Of a DNA stretch of 64,000 nt, positions 32,242 to 41,221 are shown one piece after another. A program made the translations under genes and the position numbers. The DNA comes from an archaeon (lineage in GTDB: Archaea; Thermoproteota; Nitrososphaeria; Nitrososphaerales; UBA183). Below the pieces are notes generated by a model. The model was not told the origin of the DNA. It worked only from the letters and a program-made list of their open reading frames with translations, and did not search any database. Positions within the stretch are counted from its first letter, which is position 1. Every line of letters starts with the position of its first letter. Where the stretch lies: positions 1 to 64,000 of the forward strand of contig JAKASI010000004.1 in assembly GCA_021828185.1 (NCBI GenBank), written 5' to 3'.

Positions 32242-33339
32242 GTGCGCCTCTACGAATACCAAGCCAAGGAACTCTTCAGGGAGTACGGCCTCCGGGTCCC
32301 AAAGTCAGTCCTGGTCCCCGACGCTGCGGGGGTCCGGGGCGCCTTCGCCTCGCTCCACCCTCCGGTCGCCGTGAAGTCCCAGGTGCTGGCAGGGGGGAGG
32401 GGTAAGGCCGGGGGCATCGCCCTCGTCGACGGCCCCGACAGGGCAGAGGCAGAGGCGAAGCGGATCTTCGCGCTCCCCATAGGGGGGGAGAAGCCGTCCG
32501 CCCTCCTGCTCGAAGAGGTCTACCCCCACGACTCTGAGATGTACCTCTCCGTGTCCCTCGACAGGGGGGACAGGTCCTTCGTCGCCATAGCCGCGAGGGC
32601 GGGGGGAGTCGAGGTCGAGTCGCTTTCCGGCAAGGTGATACGCAGGGTCCCCCTGGATGGGATCGACGAGAGGTTCGCAGCCGAGGTCTCCTCGGAGCTG
32701 AAGCTTGGCGGCGGCCAGGCGGTCCAGTTCGGGAAGATACTCCTGTCCCTCGAGAGGCTCGCCAGGGAGAAGGAGTGCGAGCTCGCGGAGATCAACCCCC
32801 TGGCGGTGGGGAAGGACGGGACCCTGATGCCGCTCGACGCGAAGGTGATTATCGACGACAACGCGCTCTTCCGCCACCCAGAGTTCGCAAAGCTCCACCC
32901 CGAGGACGAGTTCGAGGGGGAGGCCTCGCGCGAAGGGTTCGCCTTCGTGAGGCTTGGAGGGGGCATCGCCGTCGTTGGGAACGGGGCCGGGCTGGTGCTT
33001 TCGACCCTGGACCTGGTGGGGGACGCCGGAGGGAATCCGGCGTGCTTCCTGGACCTCGGCGGGGGCGCGCAGCAGGAGAGGATCGAGAAGGCGCTCAGAC
33101 TCGTGAACAGGCTCCCGGGGGTCAACCGCATCCTCATCAACATCTACGGAGGGATCACGCGGAGCACCGACGTGGCGGCAGGGATCAAGGCAGTGCTCGG
33201 GTCGGGGACGGTGAAGCCCCTGTATGCGCGAGTCAGCGGGGCCGAAGAGGAGGAGGCAAGGAAGATGCTTGTCGGGACCGCGGTCAAGCTCTACCCGACC
33301 GCTCCAGAGGCCGTGGAGGCTGTGGTGAAAGGGAAATGA
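32242..33339 (+). CDS. sucC: Succinyl-CoA synthetase (ADP-forming) beta subunit
   Basis: Beta chain of the TCA-cycle enzyme interconverting succinyl-CoA and succinate with nucleotide phosphorylation. 365 residues: ATP-grasp domain at the N-terminus (LYEYQAKELFREYG, VKSQVLAGGRGKAGG), then ligase-CoA domain with NIYGGITR near the C-terminus. GTG 32242 starts directly at the conserved motif. The stop overlaps sucD by ATGA, so the two are a coupled operon. Confidence 0.96.
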   Translation: MRLYEYQAKELFREYGLRVPKSVLVPDAAGVRGAFASLHPPVAVKSQVLAGGRGKAGGIALVDGPDRAEAEAKRIFALPIGGEKPSALLLEEVYPHDSEMYLSVSLDRGDRSFVAIAARAGGVEVESLSGKVIRRVPLDGIDERFAAEVSSELKLGGGQAVQFGKILLSLERLAREKECELAEINPLAVGKDGTLMPLDAKVIIDDNALFRHPEFAKLHPEDEFEGEASREGFAFVRLGGGIAVVGNGAGLVLSTLDLVGDAGGNPACFLDLGGGAQQERIEKALRLVNRLPGVNRILINIYGGITRSTDVAAGIKAVLGSGTVKPLYARVSGAEEEEARKMLVGTAVKLYPTAPEAVEAVVKGK

Positions 33340-34208
33340 TGCTTCCAAAGGAGGGGGACCCGATAATCGTACAGAACATCACCGGGAGGTACGGGAGGCT
33401 CCACACGCGGCTCATGCTCGACTACGGGACCAACGTTGCAGCCGGCGCTGCTCCGGGCAAGGCAGGGCAGTCCGTAGAAGGGGTCCCGGTGTTCAACACC
33501 GTCGGCGACGCAGTGGCCAGGACGGGGGCCAAGGCCTCGGTCTGCTTCGTCCCCGCGGAGTTCACCCTTGCAGCCGGTGAAGAGGCCCTCAACGCAGGGA
33601 TCAAGCTCCTGGTGATAATCACCGAGCACGTCCCCATACGCGACGAGCTCAGGCTGGTGCAGCTCGCGCAGAGCAAGGGAGCCTCGATAATAGGGCCGAA
33701 CTGCCCGGGGATAATCATCCCGTCCCAGGAGGTCAAGATGGGAATCATGCCCGCTCCCTCGTTCAAAGCCGGGAACGTCGCGCTCTACTCGAGGAGCGGG
33801 ACCCTGACGTACGAGATAGCGGGCCAGCTCAGCGCCTCCGGGTTCGGGCAGTCGGTGGCCGTCGGCATAGGAGGGGACCCCATCAACGGCTCCACCCCCA
33901 TCGAATGGATGGACTTCGTCCAGGCAATGCCTGACACGAAGGCCGTCGTGGCAGTAGGGGAGATAGGCGGGGACGCCGAGGAGCGCCTGGCGAGGCACAT
34001 AGAGAAGTCAGGATACAAGAAGCCCATAGTCGCCTACGTGGCCGGGAGGCACGCCCCCAAGGAGAAGAAGATGGGGCACGCGGGAGCGATAATCTACGGG
34101 AACGTCGGGACCGCAGACTCGAAGATCAAGGCCCTTTCGGAGGCTGGGGTGAAGGTGGCCATGACTCCGTCGCAGGTACCGAAGCTGGTCAAGCAGGTCC
34201 TAGGCTGA
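33336..34208 (+). CDS. sucD: Succinyl-CoA synthetase alpha subunit
   Basis: 290 residues. CoA-binding Rossmann domain (QNITGRYGRLHT, the usual G-x-x-G loop) and ligase domain. The phosphorylated active-site histidine is in KMGHAGAI (about 245-252). GPNCPGII is also typical. ATG 33336 overlaps the sucC stop; ATG 33339 is one codon later. Its end overlaps the convergent DUF1801 gene by 9 nt. Confidence 0.96.
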   Translation: MMLPKEGDPIIVQNITGRYGRLHTRLMLDYGTNVAAGAAPGKAGQSVEGVPVFNTVGDAVARTGAKASVCFVPAEFTLAAGEEALNAGIKLLVIITEHVPIRDELRLVQLAQSKGASIIGPNCPGIIIPSQEVKMGIMPAPSFKAGNVALYSRSGTLTYEIAGQLSASGFGQSVAVGIGGDPINGSTPIEWMDFVQAMPDTKAVVAVGEIGGDAEERLARHIEKSGYKKPIVAYVAGRHAPKEKKMGHAGAIIYGNVGTADSKIKALSEAGVKVAMTPSQVPKLVKQVLG

Positions 34209-34562
34209 CCCTCGCCCTTCGTTCTTCCTGACCGCGGCCTTCACCAGCTTCTCGATCAGAGGGACCGGGGCCTCCCTGCCGAGGGGGAGGTGGAGGGAGG
34301 ACTCGGTCATCGCGTACCCCTTCAGCTCCGACCTGTGCTCCTCAAGCACCGGAGGCCTGATGAACAGCCCTATGTGCCCCCTGAAGAGCCCGAACCAGAC
34401 AAGGCGCCCCTTGTAGGAGTAGTAGGGCATCCTGTAGCTGATGCCCTCCCTTGCGGCCGGTGCCGCCTCCATGATGGCGTCGCGGACTTTTCTGAGCTTC
34501 CCCCGGGCGCCCCCGGGGGCCGCTGCGATGTACGCGTCCACGTCGGGCGACGCCCTGACCAC
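34200..34562 (-). CDS. DUF1801 (YdhG-like) protein
   Basis: A 120-residue protein of the YdhG/DUF1801 family, recognisable by the opening VDAYIAAAP, the central EGISYRMPYYSYKGRLVWFG and HIGLFIRP. The family has an iron-chaperone frataxin-like fold in some members, but its function is not settled. It ends inside sucD and starts 13 nt after the dppF stop in the same direction, so it may be transcribed with the ABC operon. Confidence 0.85.
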   Translation of the reverse strand: MVRASPDVDAYIAAAPGGARGKLRKVRDAIMEAAPAAREGISYRMPYYSYKGRLVWFGLFRGHIGLFIRPPVLEEHRSELKGYAMTESSLHLPLGREAPVPLIEKLVKAAVRKNEGRGSA

Positions 34563-34575
34563 GGGGCAGCCGTTC

Positions 34576-35565
34576 CTACTTGTCGTATAAGTGGCATGCG
34601 ACCAGGTGAGACCCGCTCCTCTGCACCAGAGCCGGCTCCTCGACCCTGCACTTCTGGAAGGCGAAGGGGCACCGGGGGTTGAATCTGCACCCGGCAGGAG
34701 GGGTTATGGCGCTCGGGATCTCCCCCGTGATTATCATGCGGTTCTTGTTCGCGTCAGGGTCGGGGACAGGCACGGAGGAGAACAGGGCCTTGGTGTACGG
34801 GTGCATGGGGTTCCTGAACATCTCCTGCCTGTCGGCGATCTCCACCAGCTCCCCGAGGTACATTATGCCGACATGGTCGGCGAAGTACTTCGCTATGGCG
34901 ATGTCGTGGGTGATTATGAGGAGGGTAAGGTTCATCTCTCCCTTGAGGTCGAGCAGGAGCTTCAGGATCTGGGCCCTGATGGATACGTCCAGCATCGCCA
35001 CCGGCTCGTCGGCCACCACGAACTTCGGGCCGAGTATGAGCGCCCTGGCGATCACCACCCTCTGTCTCTGACCGCCGCTCAGCTCGTGGGGGAATCTGGA
35101 GTAGAACTCGTCCGGCGGGTCGAATCCTACCCTTCTCATCATCCTGAACGCCCTCTCCTTCCGCTCCTCCTTCGTCCCAATCCCGTGGAACTTGAGCGGC
35201 TCCGCGACAGCGTCCCCGACCCGGGTCCTGGGGTTGAGCGCGGCCACAGGGTCCTGGTACACCATCTGCGACAGCCGCCTGAACCCCTTCAGTTCCTCCC
35301 CCTTCAGTCCCGCGATCCCCTTCCCGCCGAAGATGACCCTGCCTGCGGTGGGGACATAGACCCGCAGTCCGAGCTTCCCCAGGGTAGTCTTCCCGCTCCC
35401 GCTCTCGCCGACCAGGACAAACACCTCCCCCTCCTCGATGCCGAAGGAGACCCCGTCGACGGCCCTCACGTACTTCGGCCTGACCCCGACCAGACCGTCG
35501 ACAATGCTCCGTTTCACCGGGAAGTGCTTCTTCACCCCTTGGAACTCGAGGAGGTAGCCGGTCAT
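34576..35565 (-). CDS. dppF: Peptide ABC transporter ATP-binding protein (DppF/OppF type)
   Basis: A 329-residue ATPase energising oligopeptide uptake. Walker A GESGSGKTT, signature LSGGQRQR, Walker B FVVADEP, and the family-specific C-terminal oligopeptide/dipeptide domain with Cys motif CRFNPRCPFAFQKC, probably a 4Fe-4S or zinc site as in related proteins. ATG 35565 overlaps the dppD stop; the much longer frame upstream is a shadow of dppD. Confidence 0.95.
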   Translation of the reverse strand: MTGYLLEFQGVKKHFPVKRSIVDGLVGVRPKYVRAVDGVSFGIEEGEVFVLVGESGSGKTTLGKLGLRVYVPTAGRVIFGGKGIAGLKGEELKGFRRLSQMVYQDPVAALNPRTRVGDAVAEPLKFHGIGTKEERKERAFRMMRRVGFDPPDEFYSRFPHELSGGQRQRVVIARALILGPKFVVADEPVAMLDVSIRAQILKLLLDLKGEMNLTLLIITHDIAIAKYFADHVGIMYLGELVEIADRQEMFRNPMHPYTKALFSSVPVPDPDANKNRMIITGEIPSAITPPAGCRFNPRCPFAFQKCRVEEPALVQRSGSHLVACHLYDK

Positions 35566-36530
35566 TTCCCCCCTCCGTCGTAGAGGTGGCAGGCCACCCT
35601 GTGCCCCGGTTCGACCTCCTTCTGCGTCGGGCGTTCTGCCCTGCACCTGTCCATCACGGAGGGGCACCGGGCTGCGAACTTGCACCCGACTATGGGGGTG
35701 GAAAGGTCCGGGGGAGAACCCGGGATCCACTCCAGGGACGTCGAGTCCGAGGCCACGTTCGGCACCAGTTTCAGGAGCAGTTGAGTATAGGGAAAGAGCG
35801 GCTTCCTGAATATCGCCCTGGCACCGGCGAGCTCGAAGATCTCTCCCCCGTACATTATCGCTATCTTGTCGGCCACTTCTGCCACTATCCCCAGGTTGTG
35901 GGTGATCAGTATCATGGAGAGCTTCAGCGAGCCCTTCAGCTGGTGGAGGAGGTCCAGTATCTGGGCCTCTATCACCACGTCGAGCGATGTGGTCGGCTCG
36001 TCGGCGATTAGGAGCTTGGGGTCCAGGGCGAGGCTGAGGCCTATCATGATCCGCTGCTTCATCCCCCCGCTGAGCTGGTGGGGGTATGCCGACAGGCGGT
36101 CCGAGGGCATGCCGAGCTGCTGCAGGATCTTTCCCGCCCTCTCCATGGCCTCCGCCCGGGGGACGCCAGGGTCGTGGGCACGTATCACCTCCACGAAGTG
36201 GTCCCCGATCTTCTTCACCGGGTTGAGGGAGGTCATGGGGTCCTGGAAGATCATGGACACCGTCTTTCCCCTGACCCGCCGCAGATGCTCCTTGTCTAGG
36301 GTCAGGACGTCCTCCCCGTCTAGGACTATCTTGCCGCGGGTGACCCTCCCCTGAGGGGGCATCAGGTTCAGGAGCGCGAGGCCGAGGGTGGACTTGCCGC
36401 ACCCCGATTCCCCGACGACCCCCAGGGTCTCCTGCTCGTTGAGGTCGAAGCTCACCCCCTGGACTGCCTTCAGCTCCCCTTTCATGGTCCTGTAGCTGAC
36501 TTCCAAGTCTTGGACCTGGAGGAGAGCCAT
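35562..36530 (-). CDS. dppD: Peptide ABC transporter ATP-binding protein (DppD/OppD type)
   Basis: 322 residues: Walker A GESGCGKST, signature LSGGMKQR, Walker B LLIADEPTT, C-terminal Cys-rich motif CKFAARCPSVMDRC. Partner of DppF, with which it overlaps by 4 nt. Follows dppC after 1 nt. Gene order on the reverse strand is dppA-B-C-D-F, the standard nickel/peptide importer layout. Confidence 0.95.
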   Translation of the reverse strand: MALLQVQDLEVSYRTMKGELKAVQGVSFDLNEQETLGVVGESGCGKSTLGLALLNLMPPQGRVTRGKIVLDGEDVLTLDKEHLRRVRGKTVSMIFQDPMTSLNPVKKIGDHFVEVIRAHDPGVPRAEAMERAGKILQQLGMPSDRLSAYPHQLSGGMKQRIMIGLSLALDPKLLIADEPTTSLDVVIEAQILDLLHQLKGSLKLSMILITHNLGIVAEVADKIAIMYGGEIFELAGARAIFRKPLFPYTQLLLKLVPNVASDSTSLEWIPGSPPDLSTPIVGCKFAARCPSVMDRCRAERPTQKEVEPGHRVACHLYDGGGK

Positions 36531-36531
36531 C

Positions 36532-37419
36532 CTATCGCCTCAACCTCGGATTAAGCACCTCGCTGAGCCCTTCACCTATGAACGTGAACCCCCCGGCAAG
36601 TAGCACCACCATGATGCCCGGGAAGAGCACAGTCCACCAGGCCCCCGCGAGGAGGGACTGGTAGCCATAGTAGATGTCGAACCCCCAGTCCGGGGCGGCC
36701 ACGTTCACCCCCAGGCCGAGGTAGGTGAGCCCCGCCTCCGTGATGACCGAGTCGGCCACGTTGATGGAAGCTATCACGGCGATTGAAGGGAGGACGTTGG
36801 GAAGGATCTGCCTGAACAGGACGTTGAGGACCCCACCCCCCTCCACCTTCACGGCTTCGACGAAGGGGAGCTCCTTTATGGTGAGCACCTGGCTCCTGAC
36901 CACCCTGAAGTAGGTGGGGATGTACACGACTGCGATGGCAATGGATAGGTTGACCACTCCCCTCCCGAGGACCGCGGCTATGGCTATCGCTAGGACAAGC
37001 CCGGGGAAGGCGTAGAGGGCGTCCATGACCAGGGACAGGGGGCTGTCTATCATCCTCCTGGAGTACCCCGCGATGAGCCCCAGGGGGACCCCGATGAGGA
37101 AGCAGATCAGGACCGAAAGCCCTGCGACCTCCATCATGGTCGCGCCGCCGGCGATCATCCTGCTCAGGATGTCCTGTCCGAGGCGGTTGGTCCCCATGGG
37201 GAAGCTCCAGGAAGGCGGGGAGTCCGCGGGCCCCACGCTCAGCGCCGACGGGTCGTGGGGGGCTATGAAGGGCGAGAGGACGGTCATGACGATGAGAAAG
37301 GTGATGACCGCGATGCCGAACACAACCATCTTCCCCCCCGTGCCGAAGCGGGGGAGCGTGAGGAAGAAGTTGATCGCCGGCTTGAACCGGGGTTCGGGGT
37401 CTCTCTTCAACTCATTCAC
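36532..37419 (-). CDS. dppC: Peptide ABC transporter permease (DppC type)
   Basis: 295 residues, about six TM helices, with the EAA-like loop EAGLTYLGLGVNVAAPDWG that contacts the ATPases. The long N-terminal cytoplasmic segment and the TNRLGQDILSRMI motif are typical of DppC. Immediately follows dppB with no gap. Confidence 0.94.
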   Translation of the reverse strand: MNELKRDPEPRFKPAINFFLTLPRFGTGGKMVVFGIAVITFLIVMTVLSPFIAPHDPSALSVGPADSPPSWSFPMGTNRLGQDILSRMIAGGATMMEVAGLSVLICFLIGVPLGLIAGYSRRMIDSPLSLVMDALYAFPGLVLAIAIAAVLGRGVVNLSIAIAVVYIPTYFRVVRSQVLTIKELPFVEAVKVEGGGVLNVLFRQILPNVLPSIAVIASINVADSVITEAGLTYLGLGVNVAAPDWGFDIYYGYQSLLAGAWWTVLFPGIMVVLLAGGFTFIGEGLSEVLNPRLRR

Positions 37420-38448
37420 CTAGTACCTTATCCTCGGGTCGAGGTAGGCGTACAAGATGTCGACGATGAGGCTCACGATGGCCACCAGTATCCCGAAGAA
37501 GACCACCGCGCCCTGGATCGCCATGTAGTCCCGCTGGGTTATGGCTGTGACGATGTAGGTCCCGACTCCGTTCCAAGCGAAAGTCGTCTCCGTCAGTATG
37601 GCCCCGGCCAACAGGCCAGCGAACTCGAGCCCCATGATGGTCAGAACAGGGAGCAGGCCGTTCCGGAGCCCGTAGCTGTACAGGATGGTCCTCTCCTTGA
37701 GCCCTCTCGCCTTCGCCGAAGTGACGTACTCTGTACCTAGCGTCTCGAGCATGTTGCTTCGGGTTATCCTCAGGAAGACGGCGGAGATGTAGAGCCCCAG
37801 GGCGGAACACGGAAGTATGAGGTGGCGCAGGGCATCGACGAACTCCCCCAGGTTCCCCGCGAGGAGGGCGTCGACGGTGTAAAGCCCGGTCTGCACGTGC
37901 ACGCCGAAGATGGTCCCTCCGGTCGGAATCAGGGCCGATATCCTCCCGCCAGAGGGGAGGATGTGAAGGCCGATGGCAAACACCGCTATGAATATCAGGC
38001 CCAGGAAGAAGACAGGTATCGAGTAGATCACCACCCCGAAGGTCCTGATCGCCGTGTCCTCGACCGAGCCATACTTCCGCGATGACCTTACCCCCAGTAC
38101 CACCCCCACCAGCACGGCGACGCCCATCGAGCCGATCGAGAGCTCGAGGGTGGCGGGGAAGGCGGAGATTATTTGAGGCGCCACCGGCTGCTCGTTGGAG
38201 AACGCAACCCCGAGGTTCCCCTGAAAGAGGCCGACGATGTAGTTGTAGTACTGGGCGTAGATGGGGACGTCCAGCCCGAGGGCGTGCCTGACCGAGGCCA
38301 GGGCCGCGGGGTTGACCTGCTTGCCGAAGTGCAGCAGGGCAGGGTCCCCGGGGAGGACCCTCACTATAAGAAAGACGATCGTAACGAGAAGAAGCACGGT
38401 GGGTATCGTCAGAAGAGCCCGCGTTACGATGTAGCTCTTGAGGGTCAT
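37420..38448 (-). CDS. dppB: Peptide ABC transporter permease (DppB type)
   Basis: 342 residues: N-terminal helix (ALLTIPTVLLLVTIVFLIV) with the DppB signature RVLPGDPA, and EAA loop region TSAKARGLKERTILYSYGLRN. Six TM helices. ATG 38448; an alternative frame over the same DNA is a shadow. Forms the channel with DppC. Confidence 0.94.
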   Translation of the reverse strand: MTLKSYIVTRALLTIPTVLLLVTIVFLIVRVLPGDPALLHFGKQVNPAALASVRHALGLDVPIYAQYYNYIVGLFQGNLGVAFSNEQPVAPQIISAFPATLELSIGSMGVAVLVGVVLGVRSSRKYGSVEDTAIRTFGVVIYSIPVFFLGLIFIAVFAIGLHILPSGGRISALIPTGGTIFGVHVQTGLYTVDALLAGNLGEFVDALRHLILPCSALGLYISAVFLRITRSNMLETLGTEYVTSAKARGLKERTILYSYGLRNGLLPVLTIMGLEFAGLLAGAILTETTFAWNGVGTYIVTAITQRDYMAIQGAVVFFGILVAIVSLIVDILYAYLDPRIRY

Positions 38449-38495
38449 CTGAAAACGGGGGAGAGGGGAAGCACCCTAGGCGTACTTCCCACACT

Positions 38496-40238
38496 CTATG
38501 TATTCTCGTAAATGGTTGATAGCCTGAAGATCAGGGTGACGTCCAGGTAGATGCCGTGCACGGAGAGCTTCGTCACCGCACCACAGCAGTTGGAACCGCC
38601 CTGGTACAGTGGGATTATGGGGGCGTCATGCGCCTGGAGAGTCTGGATCTGCCCATAGATCGACGACGCGGTGGAGGAGGTGGCCGACAGCGACTGGGTC
38701 AGGAGGGAGTCCATGGCGGTGCTGTTGTATCCGTCGTTGAGCCAAGAGGCTCCCGTCGAAGACAGGAACGGCGTGGTGTAGTCGTAGGGGTCGATGAAGT
38801 CGGGGTACCAGCCGTAGATGAACACTCCCATGTTGCCTGCCCTCACGTTCGAGTGCATCGTGGGCCAGTCGACTCCGTTTAGGTTGACGGTGATGACGCC
38901 GCTGGCTTCGAGGTCCTTCGCTATCACCTGGGCCTGATCAGGACTCTGGGGGTAGTGGCCGGTGGTCTCGTACCACAGGTCCACCACGAGCTTGTTGTTG
39001 GCGTTGTAACCCGACTTGGCCAGGAGTTGCCTCGCGAGGTCGTAGTTGGGGCCAGCGCCGTAGGCGGCCTTGAAGGAGTCGGTGTGGTAGGCCATGCCCA
39101 CGGGTATCTGCGAGTAAAGCGGGGTCGCCGTGCCGGCGAAGACCGTGTCGATCAGGTCGGTCCTGTTGAGTGCCGCTGCGATGCCCTGCCTCACGTTGAT
39201 GTCGTTGAAGGGCGCCTTGTTCTGGTTGATGACGAGGTATTGTATGAAGGCGCCAGGGCTGGAGTAGACCTTCAGCGACGGGTTGTTCATCATGCTCTGG
39301 ATGTCGGTCGTGGTGAACTGCCTGTAGGCGACGTCCACGTCTCCTGCCTGGATGGCTGCCGCCAGCGAAGTGGCGTCAGGGTAGAACTTGATTATGATTG
39401 TGTGAGTCTTCGGGTAGGCCGGATAGTTCCAGTAGTTGGGGTTGGCCGTCAGCACCATCTGCACGTCCTTCGTGCCGGACCTGATCCACGACGTCAGGGT
39501 ATAGGGGCCCAGGCCGTTGGGGTTGCTGGCTGCCGCGTTGTTGGCTGTGAAGTTGGCGATGCCTGTCATGTCGTTGCAGGGGATAGCCACTGTGCAGCTC
39601 ACCTGGGCTACCTTGCTGGGGTTGACCGGGTACATGATGCCGAAGGTCATCAGGCTGAGGAAGGCCGAGAACGGAGCCTTCAGGTGGAAGACGACCGCCG
39701 TGGCGTTGGGGGTCGTTATGCTCCCGATAATCGAGCTGACGGCGAGGCCGTTGAACGCACCGTTGGGGTCGTTGATGGCCATCCCTCTGTTGATGCTGAA
39801 CTTCACGTCGGTGGAGTTGAACGGAGTACCGTCGTCGTACTTCAGCCCGGAGCGGAGGATGAAGGTATAGGTCAGACCGTCTGGGCTGACCGACCACCTG
39901 GTCGCCAGTGCCGGCTGGAGGGCCGACGGGCTGGTGTCGGTGGTCCCGGGGGCGAAGTCGACCAACGGGGCGCCGAGGTTGTTGATCATGTTGATGCCGA
40001 AGTAATCGTAGGCGTCGGCGGGATCGATGGTGGTCTGGACGGCGTCGGTCGTCCCCAGAATTACGGTGTCCTTGTACCCCGTCGAAGTGGTCTGCGTCGT
40101 GGTCGTGCTCGACGAGCTCGGCCCTGAGCCGAATCCGCCGTAGTATACGGCGACAGCGGCAACGACGATGATGATGAGAACTATGCCTATTGACGCGCTT
40201 TTGCTAATAGCTCTTCTGTAGCTTGAACCCAATATCAT
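38496..40238 (-). CDS. dppA: Peptide/nickel-type substrate-binding protein, membrane anchored
   Basis: A 580-residue SBP family 5 protein. N-terminal TM helix (IGIVLIIIVVAAVAVYYGGF) followed by a Ser/Thr-rich linker (about 38-55), a common archaeal anchoring design; no lipobox Cys. Ligand-binding core contains LRSGLKYDDGTPFNSTDVKFSINR and NVRQGIAAALNR-type signatures. First gene of the dpp operon (48 nt before dppB). Substrate is probably oligopeptides, which fits the extracellular proteases in this window; that link is inferred. Confidence 0.93.
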   Translation of the reverse strand: MILGSSYRRAISKSASIGIVLIIIVVAAVAVYYGGFGSGPSSSSTTTTQTTSTGYKDTVILGTTDAVQTTIDPADAYDYFGINMINNLGAPLVDFAPGTTDTSPSALQPALATRWSVSPDGLTYTFILRSGLKYDDGTPFNSTDVKFSINRGMAINDPNGAFNGLAVSSIIGSITTPNATAVVFHLKAPFSAFLSLMTFGIMYPVNPSKVAQVSCTVAIPCNDMTGIANFTANNAAASNPNGLGPYTLTSWIRSGTKDVQMVLTANPNYWNYPAYPKTHTIIIKFYPDATSLAAAIQAGDVDVAYRQFTTTDIQSMMNNPSLKVYSSPGAFIQYLVINQNKAPFNDINVRQGIAAALNRTDLIDTVFAGTATPLYSQIPVGMAYHTDSFKAAYGAGPNYDLARQLLAKSGYNANNKLVVDLWYETTGHYPQSPDQAQVIAKDLEASGVITVNLNGVDWPTMHSNVRAGNMGVFIYGWYPDFIDPYDYTTPFLSSTGASWLNDGYNSTAMDSLLTQSLSATSSTASSIYGQIQTLQAHDAPIIPLYQGGSNCCGAVTKLSVHGIYLDVTLIFRLSTIYENT

Positions 40239-40399
40239 CTCGTTTTCGAGGGCGCAAGAATGCCGACGAGCGATAAAGGCGTCTTCCCTAACTGCTAAAG
40301 AAAACGGCCGGTCGGAGGGTCCGCGGGTGGTGGGCCCGTCTTAGGGCCGAAACCTTATAGTCGTCAGCTGCAGGGCGACCCGACAACCAGGTAGAGACA

Positions 40400-40567
40400 T
40401 TGCCCATCGCCGACGCCGCCAAGAAGCAGATCGCCCAGAAGCGCAGGCTCTTCCTCCAGGTCTGCCTGAGGTGCGGAGCGAGGAACCCCCTCAACGCCGA
40501 GAGGTGCAGGAAGTGCAAGTCGTCTGACCTTAGGCTCAAGAACCGCTCCGTGGGCCTGAAGAAGTAA
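40400..40567 (+). CDS. rpl40e: Ribosomal protein L40e
   Basis: 55 residues from TTG 40400. Four-Cys zinc finger CLRCGARNP..CRKCKSS and a basic tail (RLKNRSVGLKK) match archaeal/eukaryotic L40e, a large-subunit protein. Length is as expected. TATA CTTATAG (40355-40361) is about 42 nt upstream. Followed after 32 nt by tRNA-Val in the same orientation, possibly one transcript. Confidence 0.92.
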   Translation: MPIADAAKKQIAQKRRLFLQVCLRCGARNPLNAERCRKCKSSDLRLKNRSVGLKK

Positions 40568-40599
40568 ACGCAAATATCTGGTTCTCAGACGGCACCGTC

Positions 40600-40689
40600 G
40601 GGCCCGTGGTCTAGTCTGGCTATGACGTCGCTCTCACTCTAACCGGGAGAAGACGGCGAAAATCCCCGGTCCGAATCCGGGCGGGCCCA
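40600..40689 (+). tRNA. tRNA-Val(CAC) with anticodon-loop intron
   Basis: Acceptor GGGCCCG (40600-40606) pairs with CGGGCCC (40682-40688); discriminator A at 40689. T arm CCCGG-TCCGAAT-CCGGG. Anticodon stem TCGCT/GGCGA encloses a 22-nt loop, so 15 nt must be removed. Excision of 40638-40652 gives loop CTCACAC with anticodon CAC. The splice boundary shows a perfect 4-bp helix TCTC/GAGA with bulges ACT and AGA. The site is 36/37, next to the canonical one. CCA not encoded. Confidence 0.9.
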
Positions 40690-40797
40690 TTCTCCAGCAT
40701 GGCGGGCGCGCCGAAGGACGGCGCCGGCGCAGGGGATTCTCCTGTGAACCACCCGGGTCTCTGTCGGGAGGCGGTCGACTTCGGGAAAGGAGCTCGG
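40690..40797. other. Short spacer after tRNA-Val
   Basis: No gene seen. GC-rich sequence between the tRNA and the convergent rnhA. Confidence 0.3.
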
Positions 40798-41211
40798 CTA
40801 TCGCCGCTTGTACTTCTCGTAGGCGATCCGCGTCAGCAGGTCGGCCTCCCGGTTCTGCTCCCTGGGTATCCACTCGAACCTGATGGACCCGAACTCCTTC
40901 ATCAGGTCTCTCACCTCCTTCAACTTCTCCACGTACATCCCCCCTTTGACCTTCCACCCCTCGCTCATGTGCCCGACGAGGAGCCTGGAGTCTGACCTGA
41001 CCAGGACGTCCCCGTCTATCCCCAGCGCCTTGAGCCTCTTTAGGGCCTCGGCCAGGGCGGTGTACTCTGCGAAGTTGCTGGTCACGTCATGCCCCGCGAG
41101 CCCGGAGCCTTCGGCGAGCTTCTTCGGGCCGTCGTAGATGAGATACCCGAAGGTACCGGTCCCCGGGTTCCTCGGTTCGCTCAGCCCATCCACGTACACG
41201 GTGACCGCCAA
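40798..41211 (-). CDS. rnhA: Ribonuclease HI
   Basis: A 137-residue RNase H fold enzyme that cuts RNA in RNA-DNA hybrids. Acidic catalytic residues appear in order: YVDGLSEP, NFAEYTAL, VRSDSRLLV and READLLTR. This is the archaeal type I class (no hybrid-binding domain). Ten nt downstream of the CBS-domain gene in the same direction, so co-transcription is likely. Confidence 0.93.
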   Translation of the reverse strand: MAVTVYVDGLSEPRNPGTGTFGYLIYDGPKKLAEGSGLAGHDVTSNFAEYTALAEALKRLKALGIDGDVLVRSDSRLLVGHMSEGWKVKGGMYVEKLKEVRDLMKEFGSIRFEWIPREQNREADLLTRIAYEKYKRR

Positions 41212-41221
41212 TTCCGCTCCT

